A stretch of 64,000 bases of DNA, from the NCBI RefSeq assembly GCF_000317065.1, contig NC_019701.1, forward strand, positions 1,951,001-2,015,000. Reading direction: 5' to 3'. Made by a program: the position numbers and the translations under genes. This document shows, piece by piece, positions 1 to 7,307 of this stretch (the stretch's first letter is position 1; every line of letters starts with the position of its first letter). The notes under the pieces are model-generated. The model saw only the letters and a program-made list of their open reading frames with translations. It did no database searches and was not told the DNA's origin. Source of the stretch: Pseudanabaena sp. PCC 7367. GTDB taxonomy: Bacteria > Cyanobacteriota > Cyanobacteriia > Pseudanabaenales > Pseudanabaenaceae.

Positions 1-288
1 CTGATCATTAGTCTAGCGAAAAGCCGACCATTCCAAACCTGTCGATCGCTAGAATTATTGGTTTCTGATGGAGAGAATTAATCCATGACTAGTGCTTTTT
101 CGTACCAGGTGTTAGGCAGGCTTGATATTTAGGAAGCAATATTTATGTCTTTGAGATCGATATTCTGTCTAAATTCTGTTCAAATTCTGTTCAAGAAGGG
201 CGATCGCCTCTGGCATAGGAATTGGTGCTGTTCGATCGCGCCAGACTATGCCGCCTAACCGATCGAGAATCACAAACAATTAATTTAA

Positions 289-1377
289 TCAAGTCCCTTG
301 GATCACCTGTTTGAATTGATAGAAAGCTGCCCACAACCGATCGAGGCTGGTTATTTGGAGCACATCACCATTGGCGCGATCGCTAATTCTAATCATTGCG
401 GTGGTGTGATTAAAGGTTGATTGGTTTGCTTCTTTCATTTCACCTAAATCAGTTGATGAATCAGATAGTGGTGGAGTTGATTCTAAACTTTCTAACACCG
501 CTAATAAACTTTGGTCGCTATGGTAATGATTCACAGGCCGATCGGCAGGATTAACTTTCTGGCCTGGCTGATCTGGCGATCGCTCTGCTCCCTCAAAATC
601 TTGACCAAGAAAAGGCAGCAAATCACTTAAATTAGTTGCCATTAATTCCAGTTGAAAGCGTTGATGCTGGAAAAAGTCCCGCACAAAATTATTCTGGGGC
701 GTAAATAATAACTCCTGAGGCGTACCGATCTGTTGCACCTGACCGCGATCCATCAGGCAAATGCGATCGCCCAGGGTTACGGCTTCCGCGATGTCATGGG
801 TGACCAGCACCATTGTTTTATGAAGCAAGGCTTCTAGCTGTTTGAACTCCCGCTGGATCTGCTGACGCGTGATCTGGTCAAGTGCGCCAAAGGGTTCGTC
901 CAGCAATACGATCGGCGGATTGGCGGCCAAAGCCCTGGCAATCCCAACCCGTTGCTGTTGGCCACCACTGAGTTGATCGGGGTAGCGATGTTTAAATTCA
1001 ATCCCAGGCAAGCCGACTAATTCGAGTAAGGTTTCTACCCGATCGGCGATCGCGGGCTTACTCCATCCCAACAATCTTGGCACTACGGCAATATTTTCCG
1101 CCACGGTGTAATGGGGAAACAGCCCCACATTTTGAATCACATAGCCAATCCCCTGACGCAGCTTTTCGGGTGGGAGCTGGCGGATGTCGTTGCCGTTGAT
1201 CAAAATTTGGCCGGAACTGGGTTCAACCAGGCGATTGAGCATTTTCAAAGTGGTGGTTTTGCCGCAACCACTAGTACCGATCAAGGCCAGGGTTTCGCCT
1301 GCTGCCACGCTGAAGGAGATGTTTTCTACGGCGGTTTGGGCTTGATAGGTTTTGCTGAGGTTAATCGTCTCGATCAA
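289..1377 (-). CDS. ABC transporter ATP-binding protein, glycine betaine/choline (OpuBA/ProV) type
   Basis: ATPase subunit of an importer, most like the osmoprotectant (quaternary amine) family. A complete ABC domain fills residues 1-240: Walker A GTSGCGKT (34-41), Q-loop Q82, signature LSGGQQQR (136-143), Walker B IVLLDEP (156-162), H-loop His194. The 'GTSGCGKTT' and 'NRLxEPxxG' pattern is typical of OpuBA/ProV. Family members often carry two C-terminal CBS domains that sense ionic strength. Here the roughly 120-residue tail is Ser/Asp/Gln-rich, and only the last 40 residues (around 'IRISDRANGDVLQITSLDRL') faintly resemble CBS. Transcription runs leftwards, so partner permeases may lie beyond the left edge. 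The substrate is inferred from the family only. Confidence 0.8.
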   Translation of the reverse strand: MIETINLSKTYQAQTAVENISFSVAAGETLALIGTSGCGKTTTLKMLNRLVEPSSGQILINGNDIRQLPPEKLRQGIGYVIQNVGLFPHYTVAENIAVVPRLLGWSKPAIADRVETLLELVGLPGIEFKHRYPDQLSGGQQQRVGIARALAANPPIVLLDEPFGALDQITRQQIQREFKQLEALLHKTMVLVTHDIAEAVTLGDRICLMDRGQVQQIGTPQELLFTPQNNFVRDFFQHQRFQLELMATNLSDLLPFLGQDFEGAERSPDQPGQKVNPADRPVNHYHSDQSLLAVLESLESTPPLSDSSTDLGEMKEANQSTFNHTTAMIRISDRANGDVLQITSLDRLWAAFYQFKQVIQGT

Positions 1378-1496
1378 AGTTTATTTAATGCTGAAAATCT
1401 CATATCTGAGTAGATGTATTGGCGCAAAAAACATGTATTTGTTGTGTTAATATTTGTCAAAAGATGCACCAAATCTTAGTCTATTTATCTGTCTGT

Positions 1497-1691
1497 TTAA
1501 AGCTTAGGCTTTGTCCATGACAACCAACCCTCATGGGTAACAGACCAAGCTTCGCTGGGTTTAGCAGCCTGAGGTTCTTTAGGGGCAGCTTTTGTCCCTT
1601 TTTTAGGCTCAGATTTTGAAACCTTAAACAATTTACTTGCTAGTGCTTGGAAATTATCAAATTGTTCATTTTTCTGCTGACTCTCGCCCAT
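1497..1691 (-). CDS. Small hypothetical protein, 64 aa
   Basis: Short Lys/Pro/Ala-rich cytoplasmic protein of unknown function. An N-terminal amphipathic stretch ('FQALASKLFKVSKSE', about residues 14-28) resembles small cyanobacterial proteins that start with an 'F-x-A-L-x-x-K-L/V' helix. It is followed by a charged KKGTKAAPK linker and a Trp-rich end. An AGGA motif lies about 7 nt upstream of the ATG, which supports translation. It faces away from the accessory genes at 1.9-2.9 kb. No enzyme motif or membrane segment is visible. Confidence 0.5.
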   Translation of the reverse strand: MGESQQKNEQFDNFQALASKLFKVSKSEPKKGTKAAPKEPQAAKPSEAWSVTHEGWLSWTKPKL

Positions 1692-1875
1692 AATTAATTC
1701 CTGTATTTAGCGTTTAAATGATTGCTACATCTTCTGGTATACGCTATTCTGTATTATCGCAGCAAAAAGCGACTAAGCTTTTGCTTAGCGCTTCTGCTAT
1801 ATTTCGCTTGTTGACAACGCTGAATAACTGCTGAGTATTGGAGTACAGCGCAGTTATTAGGTTTGTCAACTCATT

Positions 1876-1948
1876 GGGGAGAGTGTACCTGGAGGTACTG
1901 CACGAATTCCTACTCGGCGCATCTGGGGTTCGATTCCCCCTCTCTCCA
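1876..1948 (+). tRNA. Degenerate tRNA-like sequence (pseudo-tRNA candidate)
   Basis: The 73 nt from GGGGAGA to the discriminator A match tRNA layout. There is a 7-bp acceptor stem (1876-1882 with 1941-1947, one G-T), a 4-bp D stem (GTAC 1885-1888 with GTAC 1895-1898; loop CTGGAG), and a canonical T-loop TTCGATT (1929-1935) on a stem with 4 good pairs and one T-C mismatch. The anticodon arm is abnormal: CGA/TCG close an 8-nt loop, and outer pairs need a bulged A. If TTCCTA marks U33 plus anticodon, the anticodon would be CCT (Arg). CCA is not encoded; 'CAA' follows. It could be a decayed tRNA, an element-borne tRNA or an old attachment site. Confidence 0.45.
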
Positions 1949-1976
1949 CAACAAATGCACTCATATATAAGCGCAT

Positions 1977-2591
1977 ATGCTATTAACTAATTTAAAGGAC
2001 GAGACAATACTTGATCAAGAGCCGCAAGCCGATAAAGTGTTTACAAGTTTTTTGTCTGCTAACCCTAACTGGTCTGCGGATTTAGTATTAGATAGGATTT
2101 CAAGAGGTGTAGTCAGACTTAGAAAAGATCCAGATTTACAAGTTATAAGGATAATCGATGAAAATCCAGGCAAAGGCTCTAAGCTTATATCGCAAAAAAC
2201 AAACTACGATGGCGACCATAGCTTGAGGATAGTTAAAGGGTTAATAAAAAAAGGTATTTGCGGCTATGTAAGAGTACAAAACCCAATACATCCTAAAATG
2301 AGCGCACCTTACCTTATCTATCTCTTACCTGGGTTGACTTATGAAAAAATCAAATCAGCTATAGAGTCAAAATCTACTGCTCAGCTTGATTTACAAGGCA
2401 CCAGACAACCTAAGCCGACAAAATCCAGCCACGAATTACTATCTTTTCCGCCTGCCGATTCTGTTAGTTTTGGTAAACGGATCAAAGAACTTGAAAATGA
2501 AAACCAATCCCTTAAGCAAAAGATAGGCGATCTAGAAAACAATTTTGAAGCCCTAAAATCATGGGTAGCTGATGTAATACTTGGCAAATAG
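1977..2591 (+). CDS. Hypothetical protein with C-terminal coiled coil, 204 aa
   Basis: Not recognised. The reading frame is AT-rich and contains no CGATCG motif, unlike the flanking genes, which suggests acquisition by transfer. The N-terminal 120 residues are soluble alpha/beta-looking sequence with a basic patch ('RGVVRLRKDPDLQVIRI', about 43-59). A Pro/Ser-rich linker covers about 140-165. Residues about 165-200 have leucine/isoleucine heptads (RIKELENENQSLKQKIGDLENN), a good coiled coil for dimerisation. Such a layout fits a DNA-binding or plasmid/phage-type accessory protein, but no helix-turn-helix can be named. It starts 29 bp after the tRNA-like sequence. No clear ribosome binding site precedes the ATG. 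Confidence 0.55.
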   Translation: MLLTNLKDETILDQEPQADKVFTSFLSANPNWSADLVLDRISRGVVRLRKDPDLQVIRIIDENPGKGSKLISQKTNYDGDHSLRIVKGLIKKGICGYVRVQNPIHPKMSAPYLIYLLPGLTYEKIKSAIESKSTAQLDLQGTRQPKPTKSSHELLSFPPADSVSFGKRIKELENENQSLKQKIGDLENNFEALKSWVADVILGK

Positions 2592-2651
2592 AATTAAGCA
2601 TTAAAATAATCTTGGTGAGTCAAGTATATTAATGCCTTAATTACTTTATCT

Positions 2652-2903
2652 GTGTTCCCATCATTCATAGGAATCGCTACTAGCTCTCCTGGTAACCTTG
2701 CTAAGCCAGATATTTTGCTTGGCGAGGATTTTTATGAGGCTGATTATGATTATGTGCAGCTATACATCGTTCGTAATTGGGATATAACAATTAAGCAACT
2801 CAATTCCAGGAGTGCATTTAAGTCAAAGTGCCTCAATTTCTCGATCGCCTTTTTCATTGTAAGCCTACTTCTGTTTGCGATCGCCGTAATCTACAAAGTC
2901 TAG
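2652..2903 (+). CDS. Small hypothetical protein with one C-terminal membrane helix
   Basis: 83 aa from a GTG start. A hydrophobic helix fills the last 25 residues ('SIAFFIVSLLLFAIAVIYKV'). The preceding 'FYEADYDYVQLYIVRNWDITIKQLNSRSAFKSKCL' looks like a cytoplasmic helical segment leading into the membrane. It could be a complete tail-anchored small protein or the surviving fragment of a longer membrane protein of the kind found in accessory or defence loci. Codon use is AT-rich up to the last 60 bp. It lies 60 bp after the coiled-coil gene on the same strand. Confidence 0.35.
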   Translation: MFPSFIGIATSSPGNLAKPDILLGEDFYEADYDYVQLYIVRNWDITIKQLNSRSAFKSKCLNFSIAFFIVSLLLFAIAVIYKV

Positions 2904-2975
2904 GTGGCTTTGCTAAGATCTTAGCTAATAGTCTTCAAAATAACTAACACATAATCAGGCCAAAGATAAAACCCT

Positions 2976-3635
2976 ATGAAAGCATTAGTGGCAGGCGCAA
3001 CCGGCGGCACAGGTAGCCGAATTGTAAAAGAACTGGTCGATCGCAACATTTCCGTGCGGGCGTTGGTTCGAGACGAAAAAACCGCCAAGGAACTCCTGCC
3101 CCCCGAAGCAGAACTAGTATTTGGGGACGTGTTGCAGCCGGAAACCCTGGAAAAGGCGATCGAAGGGTGTGATGTATTGCTCAGTGCCACCGGAGCCAGA
3201 CCCAGCTTTAACCCCACTGGCCCGTTGATGGTGGATTATGTTGGCACGAAAAACCTAATTAATGTGGCCAAAGCCAAGGGCATCAATCAATTTGTGATGG
3301 TTTCTTCGATGTGTGTGTCTAAGTTTTTCCATCCGTTGAATTTATTCTGGCTGGTGCTCTATTGGAAAAAGCAGGCCGAGGGTTATGTGCAGCAAAGTGG
3401 TGTACCCTATACGATCGTGCGGCCAGGGGGCTTGCGCAATGACGAAAAACCCGGTGGATTGGTGATGGAGCCAGCAGACACCATGTTTGAGGGTAGTATC
3501 CCCCGTACTAAGGTGGCGCAGGTATGTGTGGAGGCATTGTTTCAAGCTGAGGCCAAGAATAAAATTGTGGAAGTGATCACCAAAGAAGAGGTTGAAGATG
3601 TGGCGATTCAGGAGCAATTCGCCAGCATCAGTTAA
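2976..3635 (+). CDS. NAD(P)-binding atypical SDR family protein
   Basis: A 219-residue Rossmann-fold protein of the atypical short-chain dehydrogenase (NmrA/SDR5-like) group. The dinucleotide-binding loop GATGGTGS is at residues 7-14, an acidic GDVLQPETL motif follows strand 4, and 'FVMVSSMCV' is in the position of the catalytic Ser strand. The usual YxxxK is replaced by 'YWKKQAEGYVQQSGVPYTIVRPGGL', as in atypical SDRs. Cyanobacterial and plastid relatives act in chlorophyll, quinone or photosystem-related redox roles, but the substrate cannot be told here. It stands alone between the accessory patch and the L,D-transpeptidase gene. Confidence 0.8.
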   Translation: MKALVAGATGGTGSRIVKELVDRNISVRALVRDEKTAKELLPPEAELVFGDVLQPETLEKAIEGCDVLLSATGARPSFNPTGPLMVDYVGTKNLINVAKAKGINQFVMVSSMCVSKFFHPLNLFWLVLYWKKQAEGYVQQSGVPYTIVRPGGLRNDEKPGGLVMEPADTMFEGSIPRTKVAQVCVEALFQAEAKNKIVEVITKEEVEDVAIQEQFASIS

Positions 3636-3863
3636 AAATATATAAACTTTAGTAATTAAATTGATGATTACCCCCATTTTATAGGCGAAAATAGTTATAT
3701 GAGAAGTATTAGGGGATATGTACTAATCAGGTTTTTGATTTTTTAATTTAAGCCTGGTTAGCACCGCCAGATTGTGGTGATTGGGGCAGCTTCTCGGCAG
3801 CTATTTGAAAGCATAAATAGCAATTATCTAGCCATAACTTGACGATAATTTGGGGGCGTAATC

Positions 3864-4556
3864 ATGCTTAGCAAAAAAGCATCTAGTTTCTTATTCAAAA
3901 ATTTGCGTGGGGTTGCCGCGATCGCCTTATTCACCTTTGCTGGTATGGCGATGTTGCCAAAGTTAAACCCAAGATTAAACCCAAGATTAAACCAGGTAAC
4001 CATTCAGGCCATATCCGCCCAGGAAACACCGACGATCATTCCGCCCACAGTGCCACCCTTTGCGCCCACGATCATGCCGCCAGAAATGCCACCGCGCGAG
4101 CTGGAAGTGAAAAAGGCGGCGATCGAACCAATTGCCCAGCCCCAACCAATCTCCAGCAATCCACAACTAGCATCGATTAGCAGGCTCAAACAAACTCAAA
4201 AACGCTGGATCGAGATCCGCCTCAAATCACAGCGCTTGGTAGCCTGGGAAGGCGATAAACAAGTTTACGCGGTAATCGTTTCTACCGGTAAAGCCGGACA
4301 CAGCACACCACCGGGTTCCTTTGCGATCCAATCTAAGCACCGCATCGCTCGAATGCAAGGTGCAGACTATGATGTGCCTGATGTACCATTTACGATGTAT
4401 TACAGCGGCAATTATGCGGTACATGGCGCTTACTGGCATCACAGCTTTGGTACACCCGTCAGTCATGGTTGTACTAATGTGGCTCCCGATCATGCCGAAT
4501 GGCTGTTTAACTGGGCTTCGATCGGCACGCCCGTAGTAGTGCATAGCGAGGCGTAA
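3864..4556 (+). CDS. L,D-transpeptidase (YkuD domain)
   Basis: Periplasmic enzyme that would make 3-3 cross-links in peptidoglycan or anchor proteins to it. A hydrophobic N-terminal signal (about residues 14-32) precedes a Pro-rich stretch ('PPTVPPFAPTIMPPEMPP'), then the YkuD domain (about 112-230). The active-site block is 'HGAYWHHSFGTPVSHGCTNV', with nucleophile Cys203 in SHGC and His in the HGAYWH segment. The common HGC[IV]R ending is SHGCTNV here. A short in-frame duplication gives LNPRLNPRLN just after the signal. Single gene, with about 230 bp of leader. Confidence 0.9.
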   Translation: MLSKKASSFLFKNLRGVAAIALFTFAGMAMLPKLNPRLNPRLNQVTIQAISAQETPTIIPPTVPPFAPTIMPPEMPPRELEVKKAAIEPIAQPQPISSNPQLASISRLKQTQKRWIEIRLKSQRLVAWEGDKQVYAVIVSTGKAGHSTPPGSFAIQSKHRIARMQGADYDVPDVPFTMYYSGNYAVHGAYWHHSFGTPVSHGCTNVAPDHAEWLFNWASIGTPVVVHSEA

Positions 4557-4648
4557 AAATAATCTAATATTGCTAGATCGGCTACTCGCATCTGATCGCA
4601 AATCCGAGTAAGATGATTAGTCTATAGTTCTAGGTCGAGCAGTAGGCT

Positions 4649-5371
4649 ATGTTTGCCCAATTTCGCGCTCAATATCCCCAGGGCAGTATTCAAACTGAGA
4701 TGCTGTCAAAGGTTGACGGTATGCATGTGTTCCGCGCCACGATCGGACATGGCGAGGTGGTGTTGGCAACTGCGACTGCAACTGATCCAGATATTGAGGT
4801 AGCGGAAGATCGGGCAATTAGACGCGCCCTCACGATCGCTGGGATCAATTTTGATCGTGGTTATGGGATGCAAGCAACCTTGATGCCGCAACCGCAACAT
4901 GCCCTGAATGGCTCAACCGTTAATTCGTTTACTGATGCTCAAGATGCCGAACATGAACCTCTAGCTGGTGCTGTGAATTCAGCCGCTCTGGCGGGTCAGC
5001 AGCAATTAAACCTGGCTGGATCAGTTGCTCAGACCAATAAGTCTAATAATGTGGCTGACTATGAAGATGAGTATGAGCCAGAACCGCAACCCAAACCCAA
5101 ATCCCGCAAGAAAGCCAAGAACTATCAACCAGAATCAGAACCAGAGCCAACCCCACCGATCGAGCCGGAAATTAGCACTGAGCCGATCGATCTTTCTGAT
5201 CCGATCGCCCAAACCGATGTGGAACTAGAGCGATTGGGCTGGGGCAAAGAGGAAGGCCGCAAATATTTACAACAGGCATTTAGTAAGCGATCGCGCCATC
5301 AACTCACCAAATCTGAGATGCTAGAATTCCTCAATCATCTCAAGGCTCAACCAACTCCCCAAGATTTCTAG
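4649..5371 (+). CDS. Conserved cyanobacterial hypothetical protein next to pabB
   Basis: 240 aa, function unknown. The N-terminal domain (about 1-80) has a 'VVLATATATDPDIEVAEDRA' segment followed by 'RRALTIAGI', conserved in similar cyanobacterial proteins and distantly reminiscent of single-strand annealing (Rad52/DdrA-like) folds; that link is weak. A variable Glu/Pro/Lys-rich middle (about 130-185) leads to a C-terminal helical domain ('LGWGKEEGRKYLQQAFSKRSRHQLTKSEMLEFLNHL'). The stop codon is 3 bp before the ATG of the chorismate-using enzyme, so the two are probably cotranscribed. Confidence 0.7.
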   Translation: MFAQFRAQYPQGSIQTEMLSKVDGMHVFRATIGHGEVVLATATATDPDIEVAEDRAIRRALTIAGINFDRGYGMQATLMPQPQHALNGSTVNSFTDAQDAEHEPLAGAVNSAALAGQQQLNLAGSVAQTNKSNNVADYEDEYEPEPQPKPKSRKKAKNYQPESEPEPTPPIEPEISTEPIDLSDPIAQTDVELERLGWGKEEGRKYLQQAFSKRSRHQLTKSEMLEFLNHLKAQPTPQDF

Positions 5372-5374
5372 CCC

Positions 5375-6781
5375 ATGACAGCATGGCTATGGCAAAAGCA
5401 CTCACTACCCGATCATGTCTCCACTGCCCAGATCTGGGAGGTGTTATTTGGTCATGAATCGATCGCAGTTTTATTGGAAAGCCCCAAGGCCAACTCCAAC
5501 CATTCATCACTAACTCATGGGAAAACAGCCCGCTATTCGATCGCGGCTGGATCGCCAAAGGAATATTTCACGCCGGAATTAGGCCAGATTTTACCCTGTT
5601 TAAAGGAATTACAAGCAAAGGTAAGACATGAATATGATTTAGAGGGAAAATTGCTTCCAGATGAGATTTTGGAACTTCCTTTTATTGGTGGCTATTTAGG
5701 TTGGTTGGGGTATGACCTGGCCTGGGAAATTGAGAAATTGCCCTATCTCAAACCAGATGTATTGCCATTCCCCGTAGCATTCTGGTATGCACCAAGGAAC
5801 TTCGCCATCATCGATAACTGGCAGAAACAAGTTTGGCTGGCGGCGATCGATCAAGCTGAATTAACCAAGATGGGCGATCGGATCACTGAGCTTGTTCAAC
5901 GAGGATTAAAAAAAAATGATTCTCTGATTTCTCTTTCTCATACATCAACCTCCGCACTCAAAATCGACTTCCTTAGTGATGCTGCTGCCTATGAAGCAAT
6001 GGTCAGGAAAGCAAAGGCACATATTAAGGCAGGTGATATCTTCCAGGCTAATCTATCGCTGCGTTTTGGGGTGGATTGGCCAGGGGATGGTTGGCAGCTT
6101 TATCAAAAATTACAATGGATTAATCCTTCGCCATTTGCGAGCTATTGGCGTACCCCCTGGGGCGAAATGATCAGTGTTTCACCGGAGCGATTGGTTAAAT
6201 TAACTGAGCAACGGGCAGAAACCAGGCCGATCGCTGGCACTCGCCCCCGTGGCGATGATGCCCAATCTGACTTAGCCTATGAGCAGGAAATGCTTGCCTC
6301 TACGAAGGAACGAGCCGAGCATATTATGCTGGTGGACTTAGAACGAAATGACCTGGGTCGAGTATGCAAGTGGGGCAGCGTTCAGGTAGATGAATTACTA
6401 GTGGTGGAGCGCTACAGCCATGTGATGCATCTGGTTAGTAATGTGATTGGCGAACTGAGCAGCGATCGAGATGGTATTGATCTCATCCGCGCCACGTTCC
6501 CCGGCGGCACGATTACGGGTTGCCCAAAGGTGCGCTGTATGGAGATTATTGAAGAACTCGAACCCTGTCGCCGTAGCTTGTTCTATGGTTCCTGTGGCTA
6601 TCTCGATCGACGTGGCAATCTGGATTTGAATATTTTAATCAGGACTTTGCTTAAATGTGACGATCGGATCTGGGGACAGGTGGGTGCGGGGATCGTGGCT
6701 GATAGTGAGCCCGATCGGGAATGGTTGGAATCGCTGCAAAAGGCGAAAGCACAGCTTGCCGCGTTAGATCTCTTAATTTAG
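5375..6781 (+). CDS. pabB: Aminodeoxychorismate synthase component I / anthranilate synthase component I family
   Basis: Chorismate-utilising enzyme of 468 aa that would aminate chorismate towards folate (PabB) or tryptophan (TrpE). The C-terminal chorismate-binding half shows 'KAKAHIKAGDIFQANLS', 'PIAGTRPRG', 'LERNDLGRV', 'YSHVMHLVSNV', 'TFPGGTITGCPKVRCMEIIEELEP' and a final 'GQVGAGIVADSEPDREW'. The N-terminal half keeps LLES, the motif of the Trp-feedback site in TrpE. PIAGT (rather than PIKGT) is also TrpE-like, but its length and lone position beside a conserved hypothetical gene are usual for cyanobacterial PabB. No glutamine amidotransferase gene lies next to it. Confidence 0.8.
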   Translation: MTAWLWQKHSLPDHVSTAQIWEVLFGHESIAVLLESPKANSNHSSLTHGKTARYSIAAGSPKEYFTPELGQILPCLKELQAKVRHEYDLEGKLLPDEILELPFIGGYLGWLGYDLAWEIEKLPYLKPDVLPFPVAFWYAPRNFAIIDNWQKQVWLAAIDQAELTKMGDRITELVQRGLKKNDSLISLSHTSTSALKIDFLSDAAAYEAMVRKAKAHIKAGDIFQANLSLRFGVDWPGDGWQLYQKLQWINPSPFASYWRTPWGEMISVSPERLVKLTEQRAETRPIAGTRPRGDDAQSDLAYEQEMLASTKERAEHIMLVDLERNDLGRVCKWGSVQVDELLVVERYSHVMHLVSNVIGELSSDRDGIDLIRATFPGGTITGCPKVRCMEIIEELEPCRRSLFYGSCGYLDRRGNLDLNILIRTLLKCDDRIWGQVGAGIVADSEPDREWLESLQKAKAQLAALDLLI

Positions 6782-6798
6782 ATTTTTTAGACCAGGGA

Positions 6799-6834
6799 AG
6801 CGATCGTTTAATCCCAAAACAGAATTCGATCGCT
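6799..6834. terminator. Stem-loop between convergent pabB and the MIF-like gene
   Basis: AGCGATCG (6799-6806) pairs with CGATCGCT (6827-6834): an 8-bp perfect stem around a 20-nt loop, built from two copies of the HIP1-type palindrome. It sits between two converging genes, where a bidirectional terminator is expected, but no strong T-run follows on either strand, so termination is only a possibility. Confidence 0.35.
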
Positions 6835-6857
6835 ACTCCTAAAATTCAAAAAACACC

Positions 6858-7208
6858 CTAGAATGTCGATCCATTCCAACCCCACATCGATCCCTTCGAG
6901 TCATTAAACTCAATATAAATCCGGTTTTGCGCCACTCCCAGGACATCTTCCAAACTGCTACAAAAATCCTGACTCATGGACTTCGTTTGTGGTGGCGACA
7001 TCGTGCCCACACTCTTAATTTCCACATAGCAGGTGGGTTCCGTTGTGCCACCAAAGGTCATCGCTACATCAGGCTCAAACGCAGTCATAATATACGATTC
7101 CGGCTTACCAGTGTGTTTGGCCAGCGCCGCCGAAAGACTTTTGAGCATGGTTTCTACTTCAGCGGCAGCAGGGGCAGCGATCGAGGATTGCACTTTAATC
7201 AGGGGCAT
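6858..7208 (-). CDS. MIF-like tautomerase (macrophage migration inhibitory factor family)
   Basis: A 116-residue homologue of MIF/D-dopachrome tautomerase, a trimeric cytosolic keto-enol tautomerase. Pro2 after the initiator Met ('MPLIKVQSS') is the expected catalytic base. The family pattern 'LSAALAKHTGKPESYIMTAFEPDVAMTFGGTTEPTCYVEIKSVG' and the C-terminal 'NRIYIEFNDSKGSMWGWNGSTF' are well kept. Homologues occur in Prochlorococcus and other cyanobacteria, with phenylpyruvate as the usual test substrate and the physiological one unknown. Convergent with pabB. Confidence 0.9.
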   Translation of the reverse strand: MPLIKVQSSIAAPAAAEVETMLKSLSAALAKHTGKPESYIMTAFEPDVAMTFGGTTEPTCYVEIKSVGTMSPPQTKSMSQDFCSSLEDVLGVAQNRIYIEFNDSKGSMWGWNGSTF

Positions 7209-7307
7209 GGTTATTTAAATATGTATCTACTAGGTATGTTAGGTATGTACAGCTTAAAATATGAATGGCGATCGAGCAAAGTTCAATATGGTTAAAGAAT
7301 GCAGTTT

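Noticed and set aside
1-288. Partial gene at the left edge
   Set aside because: No open frame of meaningful length; only a short repeat AAATTCTGTTC is visible.
1876-1948. tmRNA 3' end
   Set aside because: The 5' GGGGAGA pairs with the 3' end at a tRNA-length distance, and no tag ORF or 5' tmRNA domain lies in the expected place.
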